Notes: generated by a model not told the origin, from the sequence alone. A stretch of 64,000 nucleotides of DNA from Indioceanicola profundi (GCF_003568845.1 NZ_CP030129.1:186001-250000), one strand, 5' to 3'. Shown: positions 8,214 to 20,671, numbered from the stretch's first letter. Translations and numbers: made by a program.

Positions 8214-9584
8214 ATGCCGTCCTACTTCGCCGAGGCGGTGCGCTTGCCGAATGGCTGGGCCCTTGATGTCCGCCTGCATGTGGACGCTGACGGCATCATT
8301 GCCGCGGTGGAGCCTGGGGCCTCAGCAGCAGGCGCTGAACGCCTGTCCGGTCCGGTAATCCCGGGTATGCCCAACCTGCACTCGCACGCATTCCAGCGTG
8401 CGATGGCCGGGTTGGCCGAACGTGGAAGCCACACGGGCGACACCTTCTGGACTTGGCGGCAGACCATGTACCGCTTCCTGGAGCGGTTGACGCCCGAGGA
8501 CAACCGAGCGATTGCCTGCCAGCTTTATGTGGAGATGCTCAAGGGCGGCTACACCACCGTTGGCGAGTTCCACTACCTGCACAACGATCCCCAGGGACAT
8601 GCCTACATGGACCCGGCGTCCATGGCGTCGGGCATCCTTTCCGCAGCCCAGGAGGCGGGCATTGGTCTGACCTTGCTGCCCGTCCTCTACATGACGGGCA
8701 GCTTTGACGGCCGTCCGCTCGTCGGCGGGCAGAGGCGCTTCGCCCATACGCCCGACAGCGTACTGCGCCTCACCGAGAAGCTGCTGGGCGAAGCGCCTCC
8801 CGAAGTTCGGGTCGGCTTGGCACCTCATAGCCTGCGGGCGGTGCCGCTGGACGCGATGCGCGAGGCCCTGGCCGGGCTGGACGCGCTGGACCGTCACGCC
8901 CCCATACATATCCACGTGGCTGAGCAGCCGGGAGAGGTCGCTGATTGTCTTGCTGCTTCGGGCAAGCGGTCGGTGGAACTCCTTCTGGACAGCATGGACG
9001 TCACACCGCGCTGGACGTTGATCCACGCCACCCACATGACCGAGGCAGAAACCCGCCGTGCTGCAGCCACGGGCGCCACGGTCGGTCTCTGTCCCTCCAC
9101 CGAGGCGAACCTGGGGGATGGGCTTTTTCAGTTCCTGACCTTCCTGGAAGCCGGTGGGGCGTTCGGCATAGGCACGGATAGCCACGTCAGCCTCGACGCC
9201 CGGGAGGAACTCCGCTGGCTCGACTACGGCCAGCGCCTCCGGTCGGGCAAGCGCGCCATGCCGGTCATGGGGGACGCACACGTCGGCGCCCGACTCTGGC
9301 TGGCAGCAGTTGCTGGCGGGGCGCGATCGCTGGGTCACGCGACCGGACATATCACCGTTGGGCACCGGGCCGACCTCCTCGTGCTTGACCCCGACCACCC
9401 GTCGCTTGCTGGCCGCGAGGGCGACCAGCTGCTGGACGCGCTGGTCTTCGTGAACGCAGGCGCCAGCCCGATCCGGCACGTCATGGCAAGAGGGCGGATG
9501 GTCATCGCGGATGGTCGGCACCCTGACGAGGAGGCAATCGCGGCGCGGTATCGGGCCGCGCTGTCACGCCTGCTCGCCGAATAA
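8214..9584 (+). CDS. hutF: formimidoylglutamate deiminase
   Basis: The 456-residue amidohydrolase has the metal-binding NLHSHAFQR motif near residue 60, and later HIHVAEQ, LIHATHMTE and GTDSHVS, the set expected of the HutF branch. HutF converts N-formimidoyl-glutamate to N-formyl-glutamate and ammonia. The ATG at 8214 follows GAAAGGAA at good spacing; an upstream in-frame ATG at 8175 overlaps the operator and is unlikely. HutF implies the five-step histidine pathway, which also needs HutI and HutG. Neither is present in this window. Confidence 0.95.
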   Translation: MPSYFAEAVRLPNGWALDVRLHVDADGIIAAVEPGASAAGAERLSGPVIPGMPNLHSHAFQRAMAGLAERGSHTGDTFWTWRQTMYRFLERLTPEDNRAIACQLYVEMLKGGYTTVGEFHYLHNDPQGHAYMDPASMASGILSAAQEAGIGLTLLPVLYMTGSFDGRPLVGGQRRFAHTPDSVLRLTEKLLGEAPPEVRVGLAPHSLRAVPLDAMREALAGLDALDRHAPIHIHVAEQPGEVADCLAASGKRSVELLLDSMDVTPRWTLIHATHMTEAETRRAAATGATVGLCPSTEANLGDGLFQFLTFLEAGGAFGIGTDSHVSLDAREELRWLDYGQRLRSGKRAMPVMGDAHVGARLWLAAVAGGARSLGHATGHITVGHRADLLVLDPDHPSLAGREGDQLLDALVFVNAGASPIRHVMARGRMVIADGRHPDEEAIAARYRAALSRLLAE

Positions 9585-9625
9585 GGCCCGACGTCCCAAC
9601 AGTCTCGAAATAAGACGAGGAATTC

Positions 9626-11311
<1,686 letters not shown>

Positions 11312-11326
11312 ACCGCGGGACACATC

Positions 11327-12850
11327 ATGCAGACCATTCGCGTACATCCAGGTCGTCTGACGCTTTCCGACATCAAGCTGGTTCTGGCGGGCCCCGTCCG
11401 CCTCAGCATCGACCCGGCAGACATGGAACGTGCCGCCGCATCGTCCCGCACCGTGATGGAGGTGATGGCGGCCGGAAAGGTCGCTTACGGGATCAATACG
11501 GGGTTCGGCCTTCTGGCCAAGACCCGGATCGAGACGGACCAACTCGCGCTGCTCCAGCGTAACCTTGTCCTCAGCCACGCGACCGGAACCGGTCCGCTCC
11601 TACCCGACGAGGTGGTGCGGCTGGTCATTGTCTTGAAGGTCAACAGCCTGCTGCGTGGCTATTCGGGCGTGCGGCCAGAGGTGATCGCGGCCCTGGCGCA
11701 GCTTCTGGAGCGCGAGGTCTATCCCTGCATTCCGGCCAAGGGGTCCGTAGGCGCATCCGGTGACTTGGCGCCGCTGGCGCACATGGTCGCCCCCATGATC
11801 GGCTGGGGTGAGGTGCGGATAAAGGGAGAAGTCCTGCCCGCCGCCAAGGCGATGGAGGCCGCGGGCCTGAGCTTGCTGGAACTGGGGCCCAAGGAGGGAC
11901 TGGCGTTGCTCAACGGCACGCAAGTCTCGACCGCCCTGGCTCTGGCCGGACTGTTCGCCGCTGAGCGCGTTTTCGATGCGGCGCTAGTTGCGGGTGCCAT
12001 GTCGGTGGATGCTGCGCGGGGCAGCGACACGCCCTTCGACCCGCGCATCCATGAGCTACGTGGCCAGCGTGGCCAGATCGATGTAGCCGCCGCCTATCGT
12101 GAGCTCCTGGCGGGTAGCGCCATTCGCGAGAGCCACCGCGATTGCCCGCGTGTCCAGGACCCCTACTGTCTGCGGTGCCAGCCTCAGGTCATGGGAGCAT
12201 GTCTGGACCAGCTTCGGTTCGCCGCCGGGACACTTGGAATCGAGGCCAACGCTGTCACCGACAACCCTCTGGTCTTCCCCGGTGACGGCGCCATCCTGTC
12301 CGGCGGCAATTTCCACGCCGAACCCGTGGCCATGGCCGCCGACCAGATTGCCCTGGCCCTGGCGGAGATCGGCAACCTGTCCGAACGGCGCAGCGCCATG
12401 CTGGTGGACCCCAACCACAACGGTGGGCTACCGGCCTTCCTGGTCAAGGACGGCGGAGTGAATTCCGGATTCATGATCGCCCAGGTAACGGCGGCTGCAT
12501 TGGCGTCGGAGAACAAGGGCTTGGCACACCCGGCCAGCGTGGATAGCATCCCCACCTCGGCCAACCAGGAGGATCATGTCTCCATGGCCACTTGGGCGGC
12601 ACGGCGCACGTTGGACATGGCTGACAACGCTGCGGGCATCGTCGCGGTCGAAACCTTGGCGGCCGCGCAGGGGATTGATTTTCACCGGCCTCTGCGCTCC
12701 TCGAGCAGGTTGGAAGCGATTCATGCCAGCCTTCGATCTCGCGTGCCCTTCTGGGACCGGGACCGCTACTTCGCCCCGGATATCGCAGCGGCCAAGGATC
12801 TGATTGCAAAGGGCGTGCTCGAATCCGGCGTCAGCTGGTTAGGTGCCTGA
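11327..12850 (+). CDS. hutH: histidine ammonia-lyase
   Basis: The 507-residue protein has the Ala143-Ser144-Gly145 triad (in [12 protein letters not shown]) that forms the electrophilic MIO cofactor of this lyase family. The catalytic-region signatures [12 protein letters not shown] and TDNPLVF are also present. It deaminates histidine to urocanate, the inducer of HutC. It is the last gene of the hutFUH run, and a hairpin follows at 12903. Confidence 0.97.
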   Translation: MQTIRVHPGRLTLSDIKLVLAGPVRLSIDPADMERAAASSRTVMEVMAAGKVAYGINTGFGLLAKTRIETDQLALLQRNLVLSHATGTGPLLPDEVVRLVIVLKVNSLLRGYSGVRPEVIAALAQLLEREVYPCIPAKGSVGASGDLAPLAHMVAPMIGWGEVRIKGEVLPAAKAMEAAGLSLLELGPKEGLALLNGTQVSTALALAGLFAAERVFDAALVAGAMSVDAARGSDTPFDPRIHELRGQRGQIDVAAAYRELLAGSAIRESHRDCPRVQDPYCLRCQPQVMGACLDQLRFAAGTLGIEANAVTDNPLVFPGDGAILSGGNFHAEPVAMAADQIALALAEIGNLSERRSAMLVDPNHNGGLPAFLVKDGGVNSGFMIAQVTAAALASENKGLAHPASVDSIPTSANQEDHVSMATWAARRTLDMADNAAGIVAVETLAAAQGIDFHRPLRSSSRLEAIHASLRSRVPFWDRDRYFAPDIAAAKDLIAKGVLESGVSWLGA

Positions 12851-12902
12851 GGAGCGGGTCCTGCTTATGGAGGGCAGGGATTGATTCTGTACCCGGTGGG
12901 AG

Positions 12903-12939
12903 GGAAGCCACGATGCTCGGCTAGAGCACCGCGGCTTCC
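12903..12939. terminator. hairpin between convergent hutH and Mn-catalase
   Basis: GGAAGCC (12903-12909) pairs with GGCTTCC (12933-12939), and an inner TGCTC/GAGCA stem sits within the loop. The position between two convergent genes suits a bidirectional terminator. There is no strong T tract. Confidence 0.55.
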
Positions 12940-12960
12940 TCCGCGCACATGTCAGATAGG

Positions 12961-13932
12961 TCAGTCCGTGGTGCCCATCGGGCTGTCGAGTGAAGTCTGC
13001 GGGTAGCTGGACCACTGATTGGGGCCCGTCGGAATCTTCTCCCGGATCTGCTCGCTGCGCATCTTGCTGAGCTCCTGCTCCTTCTTCTGGAGCTCTTCCG
13101 GCGTGCGCGTGGTGCCTTCGGGTTGATGGTGAATCTCTCCCTGGGTCTCGACCACGTGCTTCACCGGGTCGTCCACATAGGTCCAGTGCTCGCCCGACTG
13201 CCAAGGGCCTTGGCCCTCGTTCCACGGTCCGCGCGCATCGGCGCCGTTGGACATGTTGAAATAGGTGTGGGTGTGGCGCGGGTCGCCCTGCAGGATGCCT
13301 GGCGGGAAGTTCGGCTGGATGGTGTCGAGGGCGGCCGAGAACATCTGGAAATGTGCGATCTCGCGCGTCATCAGGAAACCGAGCGTCTCCTTGACATAGG
13401 GATCGTCGGTGAACTGCATCAGGTATTCGTAGACGATCTTGGCTCGGCTCTCGGCCGCGATGTCGGAGCGCAGATCCACCGTGAGGTCGCCGTTGGCGTT
13501 GACGTAAGCCCCGCTCCAGGGGGTGCCCATGCTGTCGGTCAGGCGCGGACCGCCGCCCGAGAGCACCAGGAACTGCGGGTTGGTCAGCGCATCGTGGATC
13601 ATCTCCTCCTTGGTGGCCTTACCCTTCATCAGGCCCATGATCGGTTCAGCACCGGCGACGTCCTTAAGCTCGCTGTTCACGCCGTCCAGCAGCATGGTGA
13701 TGGTGGCGCCGACGATCTCAAGATGGCTCAGTTCCTCGGTGGCGATGTCCATCAGCAGGTCATACTTGTCCGGATAGGGCTGGCGGGCGGCGAAGGCCTG
13801 GGTGAAATATTGCATAGCCGCCTTCAACTCGCCGTTCCCGCCGCCGAACTGCTCCAAGAGCAAGCGGGCGAAGCGGGGATCCGGGCCAGAGACACGCGCG
13901 TTGAACTGTAGTTCCTTGTTATGATGGAACAT
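12961..13932 (-). CDS. manganese catalase
   Basis: The 323-residue protein matches non-haem dimanganese catalases. The carboxylate and His ligand regions are visible as GNGELKAAMQYFTQ, DIATEELSHLEIVG and MTREIAHFQMF. It breaks down hydrogen peroxide in the cytosol. The start at 13932 follows GAGGTGCGAG; a longer frame to 14112 lacks coding character. The Lys/Glu/Gln-rich C-terminal tail is usual for the family. It is the last of three minus-strand genes (channel, transporter, catalase). Confidence 0.93.
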   Translation of the reverse strand: MFHHNKELQFNARVSGPDPRFARLLLEQFGGGNGELKAAMQYFTQAFAARQPYPDKYDLLMDIATEELSHLEIVGATITMLLDGVNSELKDVAGAEPIMGLMKGKATKEEMIHDALTNPQFLVLSGGGPRLTDSMGTPWSGAYVNANGDLTVDLRSDIAAESRAKIVYEYLMQFTDDPYVKETLGFLMTREIAHFQMFSAALDTIQPNFPPGILQGDPRHTHTYFNMSNGADARGPWNEGQGPWQSGEHWTYVDDPVKHVVETQGEIHHQPEGTTRTPEELQKKEQELSKMRSEQIREKIPTGPNQWSSYPQTSLDSPMGTTD

Positions 13933-14086
13933 CTCGCACCTCATCCGTCTGGTTGGAACAGCTACGACCTTCGCCGCAACCACCTGATCCAACTGGAACT
14001 CTGCCCATCGGTTCCGCTGTACATTAGCGATTTCATAGCGGGCCGGGCTTGGCTGGAGGGCGCTCCCGGAGACTTGACTGCTCGGC

Positions 14087-14908
14087 TCACAGTTGGCGTC
14101 GGACCTGCGCATGGTTCAGCAACGCCGTCAGCACGACGCCACCAAGAACGTTGCCAAGGAGAGCGGGGACCAGGAACGCCTGGATGTAGTCGCTCCAGGT
14201 CACGCGCCCCGCAAAGACCGCGGAGGCCACCTCAGTGGAGCCTGCGATGACATGCGCGAAACCGGCGACACCGATGACGTAGGTCAGCGTCGCCACGACA
14301 TGGAAGCGCGTGGCCCCGACGGCAGGCGTGATCCAGACCATGAGCGCGATGATCCATCCGGCCAGCACGGCCTTCGTGAAAACAGCCAGGAATGATCCGG
14401 CCTGGGCTTCGTGACCGATTTCCGCGAATGCCCTCTTGGCCTCGTCGGAGAAAGCACCCGTTTCCTGCGTTGCCCACGCGAACAGGATGGTGCCAAGTAG
14501 GTTGGTGACCAATACGACGCCCCAGAGCATGGCAACCCGGGACAGCTTCTCGCGGGTCGGTTCGTGCAGAAGCGGAAGGACAACGGTAAGCGTATTCTCA
14601 GTGAACAGCTGCTGCCGCCCGAGAACAACGACCAGGAAACCGATGCTGTATCCCAGGTTCTCCACAAGGGAGCGCCACGGGGCATCGGGCAGTCCGGTCC
14701 GCAGCAGCCCTTCCACAGCCAGGGACAGTCCCATGGAAAAACCTGCAGCCAAGCCGGACCAGGCCAGCGATGCGGGATGACGAGCGAGCTCCTCATTGCC
14801 TTCCTTGCGAATGGCCTCGTGTAGGACCAGAGCGCTCGGATTGGCGCGTTCTGCGGCATCCTCCTGCTCTTGTCTCCGGCGCCCGCCGGGCAAGTCGCCG
14901 TCCTTCAT
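14087..14908 (-). CDS. formate/nitrite transporter (FNT) family protein
   Basis: The 273-residue protein has a charged N-terminal tail (about 1-45) and then six hydrophobic segments. These include FSMGLSLAVEGLL, GYSIGFLVVVLGRQQLFTEN, ITPAVGAT and FAHVIAGSTEV, patterns of the YfdC-like branch of FNT channels. The substrate cannot be told from sequence. It is on the same strand as the catalase and about 155 bases upstream of it. Confidence 0.87.
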   Translation of the reverse strand: MKDGDLPGGRRRQEQEDAAERANPSALVLHEAIRKEGNEELARHPASLAWSGLAAGFSMGLSLAVEGLLRTGLPDAPWRSLVENLGYSIGFLVVVLGRQQLFTENTLTVVLPLLHEPTREKLSRVAMLWGVVLVTNLLGTILFAWATQETGAFSDEAKRAFAEIGHEAQAGSFLAVFTKAVLAGWIIALMVWITPAVGATRFHVVATLTYVIGVAGFAHVIAGSTEVASAVFAGRVTWSDYIQAFLVPALLGNVLGGVVLTALLNHAQVRRQL

Positions 14909-15071
14909 TTATCCTGCCCTCCGGTGCAACTGAATGTCGGTTCTGCCGTCGCCGCCCTGCTTGCCTATCGGCCAGCGGCAAGGAAGTTCGGGCATGTGCG
15001 CTGTGTGCATCATGCTCACCTCCTCAGTACTGACGGGATCATGTGCCGCCTGGCCGGAACGGAACGCCCGC

Positions 15072-16109
15072 CTATTGCTGCAACAGAGTGCCGTCTCTGG
15101 GCTGACCCGGCCAGGAAAGCTCCTGCCAAGCCCATCCGGAGTTCTCGAGCAAAGCCTGAGACAGCTTCCGGCGTCGAGATTTTCGCTCCATGGCCTCTTG
15201 GAATTCCTGGTCGCTGACGACCGGAATGCCTGCGCTTCGAAGGGGCTCAAGGGACGGGAGGGGCGGAGCCTCTGCCGCGGCTTTGATATGGACTCGTTCC
15301 AGGCTGTCCAGGAAGGAACGCGCACCTGCCACCGCCGGGGCCATGATCGCCTTCGGAAGCCTAGCCTCTGGAGCGACGGCCACTTCCATGAGCATCAGGG
15401 CCTGATCGAGCACAACCATCTGCAGGGCCAGCGATTCCTCGCGACGTGCGGCGTAGTAGTAGTGAAGAATGGGATAGGCGAGGTGCTGCTGGCCGATTTC
15501 CATGATAGGGGACGCCAAGGACGACAGGTTCGATTGAAGGCCCGAGAAATCGTTGCCGTTCCATCCCGTGATAAGAACGTCCTGGGGCGTTCTGCCCAAT
15601 GCGCCGATGTAGATTGCGACCTTACGCTTGCTCACCACCGCAGATACAATGGGAACCAGATAGGTCGCGCAGAGTGAAATGGTCAAGAAGCCGGTCGCCG
15701 ACATCAGGTTCGTGATAACCTGCCAAAGGGCACCTTTAGGCTGGTAGTCCCCAAGACCCAGGGTGAAGAAGCTGTAGCCTGCGTAGTAGACGCGGTCCCA
15801 GGCGCCTGCCTGCTGACCCCCTTGGCTGCTGACAACGGCTGACGGATCGGCGAAGACAATCAGGCTCCAGGCGGTCCACTCAAGGAGGATCCACACGGCT
15901 ACCGTCAGGATCGCAATAGCCGGGCCGCACCGGGCAAGCGTATTCCTGGTTCCCGTGATGCGGAACACGATGAAGACCGCCTTCCAAACAAGCTCCGCCA
16001 TGCGGGTTGTAACCGGACCGGCTCCCTGAAGGGTCAGGGTCGTTTTGATGATATCCGTCCACGTAATGACGAGTAGAATGACGCCGGAAACAGCGAAAAG
16101 CCAGTTCAT
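15072..16109 (-). CDS. potassium-channel-like membrane protein
   Basis: The 345-residue protein has TM helices near its N-terminus and a pore-loop region, GYSFFTLGLGDYQPKG, followed by another helix and a long cytoplasmic C-terminal domain (about 175-345). The filter reads TLGLGD where classical K+ channels have T(V/I)GYGD. The start at 16109 follows AGGGAAACC. A related GLGD filter occurs in some bacterial two-TM channels. Ion selectivity is uncertain. Confidence 0.8.
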   Translation of the reverse strand: MNWLFAVSGVILLVITWTDIIKTTLTLQGAGPVTTRMAELVWKAVFIVFRITGTRNTLARCGPAIAILTVAVWILLEWTAWSLIVFADPSAVVSSQGGQQAGAWDRVYYAGYSFFTLGLGDYQPKGALWQVITNLMSATGFLTISLCATYLVPIVSAVVSKRKVAIYIGALGRTPQDVLITGWNGNDFSGLQSNLSSLASPIMEIGQQHLAYPILHYYYAARREESLALQMVVLDQALMLMEVAVAPEARLPKAIMAPAVAGARSFLDSLERVHIKAAAEAPPLPSLEPLRSAGIPVVSDQEFQEAMERKSRRRKLSQALLENSGWAWQELSWPGQPRDGTLLQQ

Positions 16110-16440
16110 ATGGTTTCCCTCTGGTCGTCCGCATGCGCAAGGTGCAGGCAAGAGACACGAACGCATGCGGTGGCCCAGCTAAGTTGAGGGCACTGCCTAT
16201 GCGATGAGGACTCTGACAAGAACGCTGTCCGGGTTCTGCTCTTCCGGTTGCTGGTTGAGCACCCCACGCGGCGGTCCCTGGCGTTGCGGTCTAAAAACCC
16301 AATCAGCGGCTTCTCGATGCTGAGGGCATGTTCGTTCGCTGGTCAGGATCGTTGTGGCTGGAGTCTTTAGAGACATTAGAGGGAATGGCCCTCCCATGTT
16401 GGAACGGGAGGGCCATCCACATCAGGCGGGGATCTCCGCC
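16110..16440. other. intergenic region between channel gene and csp
   Basis: About 330 bases contain only the hairpin at 16385-16416. A 66-codon minus-strand frame at 16197-16397 shows no recognisable domain and no ribosome site, and I do not accept it. Confidence 0.5.
16385..16416 (-). terminator. terminator-like hairpin after csp
   Basis: ATGGCCCTCCC (16385-16395) pairs perfectly with GGGAGGGCCAT (16406-16416) around a 10-base loop. It lies 25 bases beyond the csp stop codon on the minus strand. The T tract is weak. Confidence 0.7.
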
Positions 16441-16845
16441 TTAGGCAGCCATGCTCTGGAGCGCGTCACGGCAAGCGGTTTCGCACCGGTTGCAGGACGC
16501 GGCACAGACGCGGCAGTGCTCATGCTCTCCGGCATGGCGGGCACATTCCTCACCGCACAGGCGACAGGCGAGGGCACAGGCTTCCAGCATGGAGCGGATG
16601 AGCTGCTCGTTCGATCCGGTGCGCCGGGTGGCGATGGCCCCCGTGGCGGCGCAAACGTCGGCGCAGTCCAGGTTCAGGCGGATGCACTGGCGAAGCTGCT
16701 CCACCATGCCTTCCGCCAGGCAGGCGTCGGCGCAGGAGGTGCAGGTCTGGGCACAGGCGTAGCATTCTTCGATGCAGCGGATGAGGGCTTCGTTGGTATT
16801 GCCCTTCACGTCGGGATGCGCAGAAATCATTTCACGTGCGTGCAT
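16441..16845 (-). CDS. cytosolic four-helix-bundle copper storage protein (Csp3-like)
   Basis: The 134-residue protein has 18 cysteines spaced as in Csp copper-storage proteins (CIEECYACAQTCTSCADAC; CALACRLCGEEC; CRVCAASCNRCETAC). In that family each subunit packs Cu(I) along the inside of a four-helix bundle. There is no signal peptide, which points to the cytosolic Csp3 type. The start at 16845 follows GGGAG; a longer frame adds 16 residues without a ribosome site. It lies downstream of the P-type ATPase at 17008 on the same strand, so storage and export are coupled. Confidence 0.92.
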   Translation of the reverse strand: MHAREMISAHPDVKGNTNEALIRCIEECYACAQTCTSCADACLAEGMVEQLRQCIRLNLDCADVCAATGAIATRRTGSNEQLIRSMLEACALACRLCGEECARHAGEHEHCRVCAASCNRCETACRDALQSMAA

Positions 16846-16871
16846 TTCAGTCTCCCGTAGTGCTGTGATTG

Positions 16872-16893
16872 GTGGCGCACGGTGGTGCGCCAC
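16872..16893 (-). terminator. hairpin between copA-type ATPase and csp
   Basis: GTGGCGCAC and GTGCGCCAC form a perfect 9-base stem with a 4-base loop. It lies about 115 bases past the ATPase stop on the minus strand and just ahead of csp. It may attenuate readthrough. Confidence 0.5.
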
Positions 16894-17007
16894 CTTTGGT
16901 GCGCAGCGGCCCGAATGCTGCGGTAGCCGGACTGGTTCCGGGGTGTCGCCGGGCCGCCTACGCCGACCTGTCCGGGCACCTGGGCGCCTGGACAGACAGT
17001 TGTCCCG

Positions 17008-19392
17008 CTAAAGCCGCGCCATACGCAGCCGCAGGGCATTCGCGATGACTGACACCGAGCTCAGCGCCATGGCCGCGGCGGCCAGGATCGGGCTCAGGAG
17101 CAGGCCGAAGAAGGGATAGAGAACGCCCGCCGCCACCGGCACGCCGAGGGCGTTGTAAACAAAGGCGAGGAACAGGTTCTGCCGGATGTTGCTCATGGTG
17201 GCGCGGCTCAATGCCTTGGCCCGGGCGATCCCGGCGAGGTCGCCCTTGACCAGGGTGACACCCGCGGACTGGATGGCGACGTCGGTGCCGGTCCCCATGG
17301 CGATGCCGACATCCGCCTCGGCAAGGGCAGGGGCGTCGTTGACCCCGTCCCCGGCCATGCCGACAACCCGACCCTCGGCCTTGAGCCTGCGGACGACGGC
17401 GTTCTTATCCTCCGGGCTGACCTCCGCCTCGACGTCGTCCAGCCCAAGTCGCCGCGCGACCGCCTCCGCGGTGGTGCGGTTGTCGCCGGTGAGCATGACG
17501 ACGCGCACCCCGTCGGCCTTGAGGGCGGCCAGTGCTGCGGCCGTGCTCTCCTTGATGGGGTCGGCCACCGCCACGACACCCGCGGGAGCGCCGTTGATCG
17601 CCACGTACATGGCGGTCGCTCCCTCACGGCGGAGGTCGTCGGCAATGGCCTCCATCTCGGCGAGGCTGACACCTTCGGCCCGCATCAGCTTGGCATTGCC
17701 GAGGGCCACCCGGTGGCCGTCCACTGTTCCCGTGACCCCCTGGCCCGTTACGGAGGCGAAGTCGGTCGGGTCCTGGATCGCAAGGTTCCTCTCCCTGGCG
17801 GCGGCAATGATGGCCGCAGCCAGGGGATGCTCGCTGCTCTTCTCCAGGCTGGCCGCGGCGGCCAGCAGCAGCCTTTCATCGATCCCGCCAAGCGGCTTGA
17901 TGGCGGTCAGCTTCGGCTTGCCCACCGTTAGCGTGCCGGTCTTGTCGACCACCAGCGTGTCGACCTTCTCGAAGCGTTCCAGTGCCTCGGCGTTCTTGAT
18001 CAGCACGCCCTCGCGCGCACCACGGCCGACGCCGACCATGATCGACATCGGGGTCGCCAAGCCGAGCGCGCAGGGGCAGGCGATGATCAGGACGGACACG
18101 GCTGCGACCAGCCCGTAGGCCATGGCGGGCTCGGGCCCCCAGATCGACCACACGATGAAGGACAGGATCGCGATCCCGATGACAGCCGGGACGAAGTAGC
18201 CGGACACGACGTCCGCCAGCCGCTGGATCGGGGCGCGGCTCCTCTGGGCCTCGGCGACCATCTGCACGATGCGGCTCAGCATGGTGTCCGAGCCCACCTT
18301 GTCGGCGCGCAGGACAAGGCCGCCGGTCCCGTTCAGAGTGCCGCCGATCAATTTGGAGCCCGGCTCCTTCTCCACCGGGATCGACTCGCCGGTGACCATG
18401 GATTCGTCCACGGACGAGCGGCCCTCCAGCACCTCGCCGTCCACAGGCACGGATTCGCCGGGGCGCACCCGCAGGCGGTCGCCGACATGCACCTGGTCCA
18501 GCGAGACTTCCTCGTCGTGGCCATCGGGCATGATCCGTCTGGCCGTCTTGGGCGCGAGGTTCAGGAGGGCCCGGATGGCACCGCCGGTCTGCTCCCGGGC
18601 ACGGAGCTCGAGCACTTGGCCCAGCAGGACCAGGACGATGATGACGGCCGCCGCCTCGAAGTAGACGGCCACGTTGCCTTCAGGCCCGCGGAAGCCGTCC
18701 GGGAAGATGCCGGGGGCCACGACGGCCACCACGCTGTAGATGTAGGCCGCCCCCGTGCCCATGGCGATCAGGGTGAACATGTTGAGGCTGCGCGCCTTTA
18801 CAGACGCCCAGCCGCGCACGAAGAAGGGCCAGCCCGCCCAGAGGACGACAGGTGTCGCGATCAGGAACTGCACCCAGGCGGATGTCCGCGGGGGCAGCAG
18901 GTGCGCCAGCCCGATGGCCGGGATATGACCACCCATCTCCAGCAGCAGGAGGGGCAAAGTCAGGATGCCCCCGATCACGAAGCGGCGCCACATGTCCCGG
19001 AGCTCGGCGTTCGGCTGCGCTTCGGCGGAAACCGTTTCCGGCTCCAGGGCCATGCCGCAGATCGGGCAGTTTCCCGGCCCCTCCTGACGGATCTGCGGGT
19101 GCATGGGGCAGGTGTAGATCACGCCGGGCTGTGCCGTCGGCTCAGGCTTCGCCTGCATCCCGGAAGGCACGATGTAGTGGTCCGGATGCGCTTCGAACTT
19201 GGTGCGGCACTTCTCTGAGCAAAAGTAGTAGGTTGTGCCTGCTTGGTCGGACTTGTGCGGCGTTGTCGCCGGATCCACCCACATCCCGCAGACCGGGTCC
19301 TTCACTTTGACAGCGCCCTGCTGCGGAACGGCATGCTGACCGCCGTGGCTGTGGGCCTGGTCCTGATGGTGATCGTGATCATGATCGGTCAT
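17008..19392 (-). CDS. copA: copper-exporting P1B-type ATPase with YHS and CPMHP domains
   Basis: The 794-residue protein starts with a His-rich tail (1-22). A YHS domain follows (about 30-75, [18 protein letters not shown]), then a zinc-ribbon-like heavy-metal domain (CPMHP and CPICGMAL, about 95-120). The transporter core has the CPC metal-site helix ([12 protein letters not shown], about residue 438), the phosphorylation motif DKTGTLT (about 480) and [12 protein letters not shown] with YHS marks Cu(I) export. It lacks classic HMA domains. It is a close paralogue of the ATPase at 46227-48647, in the opposite orientation. Confidence 0.95.
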   Translation of the reverse strand: MTDHDHDHHQDQAHSHGGQHAVPQQGAVKVKDPVCGMWVDPATTPHKSDQAGTTYYFCSEKCRTKFEAHPDHYIVPSGMQAKPEPTAQPGVIYTCPMHPQIRQEGPGNCPICGMALEPETVSAEAQPNAELRDMWRRFVIGGILTLPLLLLEMGGHIPAIGLAHLLPPRTSAWVQFLIATPVVLWAGWPFFVRGWASVKARSLNMFTLIAMGTGAAYIYSVVAVVAPGIFPDGFRGPEGNVAVYFEAAAVIIVLVLLGQVLELRAREQTGGAIRALLNLAPKTARRIMPDGHDEEVSLDQVHVGDRLRVRPGESVPVDGEVLEGRSSVDESMVTGESIPVEKEPGSKLIGGTLNGTGGLVLRADKVGSDTMLSRIVQMVAEAQRSRAPIQRLADVVSGYFVPAVIGIAILSFIVWSIWGPEPAMAYGLVAAVSVLIIACPCALGLATPMSIMVGVGRGAREGVLIKNAEALERFEKVDTLVVDKTGTLTVGKPKLTAIKPLGGIDERLLLAAAASLEKSSEHPLAAAIIAAARERNLAIQDPTDFASVTGQGVTGTVDGHRVALGNAKLMRAEGVSLAEMEAIADDLRREGATAMYVAINGAPAGVVAVADPIKESTAAALAALKADGVRVVMLTGDNRTTAEAVARRLGLDDVEAEVSPEDKNAVVRRLKAEGRVVGMAGDGVNDAPALAEADVGIAMGTGTDVAIQSAGVTLVKGDLAGIARAKALSRATMSNIRQNLFLAFVYNALGVPVAAGVLYPFFGLLLSPILAAAAMALSSVSVIANALRLRMARL

Positions 19393-19620
19393 GTCCGGCT
19401 CCTCTCCGCAGCTGGCGCCTTATCTGCCTCAAGTCCCAGCAATTTTCAGGTTTCAGTCGCTGGAGGCCCAAGGCACCGAAATTGGCAACCTGCGCGTTGT
19501 CGACCATGCGTGTCTTGATGTGTGTCAATGGTAAGATCGATTTGGCGACGCTGCTCGATTTCCGCACACCTTCAGAAAACTCCAGTGCGAGCAAGCGGCA
19601 GCGTTCCCTGGTCGAAGAGA

Positions 19621-20199
19621 CTAAGCCTGCGCTTCTTCTGTACTCTCCGGCAGGCAGTCGACATAGCCGCGGTATCCGACCCTAACGCTTTGGGCGATCT
19701 CAAAGACCAGGTTGGCCTCGCGTCGCTGCATGCCATCTTGCAATTCCGGTGCTTCTCCGGGATCGGGCTGGAGCGTTAGGCGGACGGGATCAGCAACCAG
19801 CCTCACGCCACCGAGCTTATCGACGTTGCCTTCGGCGGGGCCCAACTGCAGCTGGATCAAACTGCCGTTCAGCTTGGCAAGCCCGTCACTTAGCTCTCCG
19901 CTCTCGGCCAAGCCAAGCGCCAGAACCGGTCTGCCTGCGCTGGTGTAGCGGAATACGCAACGTGGCCCTGTTCCAAGAGCCTTGCGGATTTCCGCATCGG
20001 TCATGGTCATGGGATCGAGGGTCGGGATATGCGCGCCCGACAGCGCCTCGGCCGCCGGTATGATCCTTGCGATCTCCTCCGCCTTCACGGGAGTAATTTC
20101 ATCGTCTGCCCGGTCGGCCTCGCCGCATCCGGTCAGCAATCCGGACAGCAGAACCAGGAGAAGCGGCGCCCGCCTGGCGTGTTTTGAATGCCTACCCAT
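19621..20199 (-). CDS. putative lipoprotein of unknown function
   Basis: The 192-residue protein has a signal peptide with a lipobox (LLTGCG, Cys near residue 25). The rest is a soluble domain I cannot assign, with a run resembling secreted inhibitors or binding proteins (FRYTSAGRPVLALGL). Its start overlaps the stop of the DUF305 gene by one base (ATGA), so the two are translationally coupled. It belongs to a three-gene run with the DUF305 protein and a cytochrome c, downstream of which lies the P-type ATPase. Confidence 0.8.
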   Translation of the reverse strand: MGRHSKHARRAPLLLVLLSGLLTGCGEADRADDEITPVKAEEIARIIPAAEALSGAHIPTLDPMTMTDAEIRKALGTGPRCVFRYTSAGRPVLALGLAESGELSDGLAKLNGSLIQLQLGPAEGNVDKLGGVRLVADPVRLTLQPDPGEAPELQDGMQRREANLVFEIAQSVRVGYRGYVDCLPESTEEAQA

Positions 20200-20654
20200 C
20201 AGTCCCGTGCCTCCAGATCGGTAAAGAGATACTTCATCTCCGCGATCTCACGCTCCTGGGCCTCGATGATCTCATCCGCGAGGGCGCGCACGCGGGGATC
20301 GGTGATCTGCGCCCGCTTGCTGGTCATGATGGCGATCGAGTGGTGCGGGACCATCGCCTTCATGTATTCGACATCGTCCACCGTGGCCTGGCTGCGCACC
20401 AGCCAGAGGCAGAAGGCGAAGGCCGCGGCGGAACCTCCGAAGATCGCAAGATTGACGGCGCGCTTCTTGTACATGCCCATCATGAAGGCCAGCATGATGA
20501 CGGACATGGAGGAGCCCATGACGAGCGCCATCCAGGCGCGGGTCTCGCTCCAGTAAACGTGCTCGTACGCATAGGTGTTCAGGTACATCAGCACGTACAT
20601 CACGACAGTTGAGGTCGCGATCATCGCGCCGAACCGCCAGTAGGACATTCCCAT
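20199..20654 (-). CDS. DUF305-domain membrane protein
   Basis: The 151-residue protein has three hydrophobic segments (about 7-25, 39-60, 72-88). A DUF305 core follows with the family pattern YMKAMVPHHSIAIMTSKRA and a later EIAEMKYL. DUF305 proteins are ferritin-like helical proteins often found with copper genes; the HH and Met residues may bind metal. It lies 17 bases after the cytochrome c and overlaps the lipoprotein gene. Confidence 0.88.
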   Translation of the reverse strand: MGMSYWRFGAMIATSTVVMYVLMYLNTYAYEHVYWSETRAWMALVMGSSMSVIMLAFMMGMYKKRAVNLAIFGGSAAAFAFCLWLVRSQATVDDVEYMKAMVPHHSIAIMTSKRAQITDPRVRALADEIIEAQEREIAEMKYLFTDLEARD

Positions 20655-20671
20655 ATCGGCCCTCTCCCTCG

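Noticed and set aside
13123-13911. 262-codon plus-strand frame opposite Mn-catalase
   Set aside because: It is antisense to a clear catalase and has no recognisable domain.
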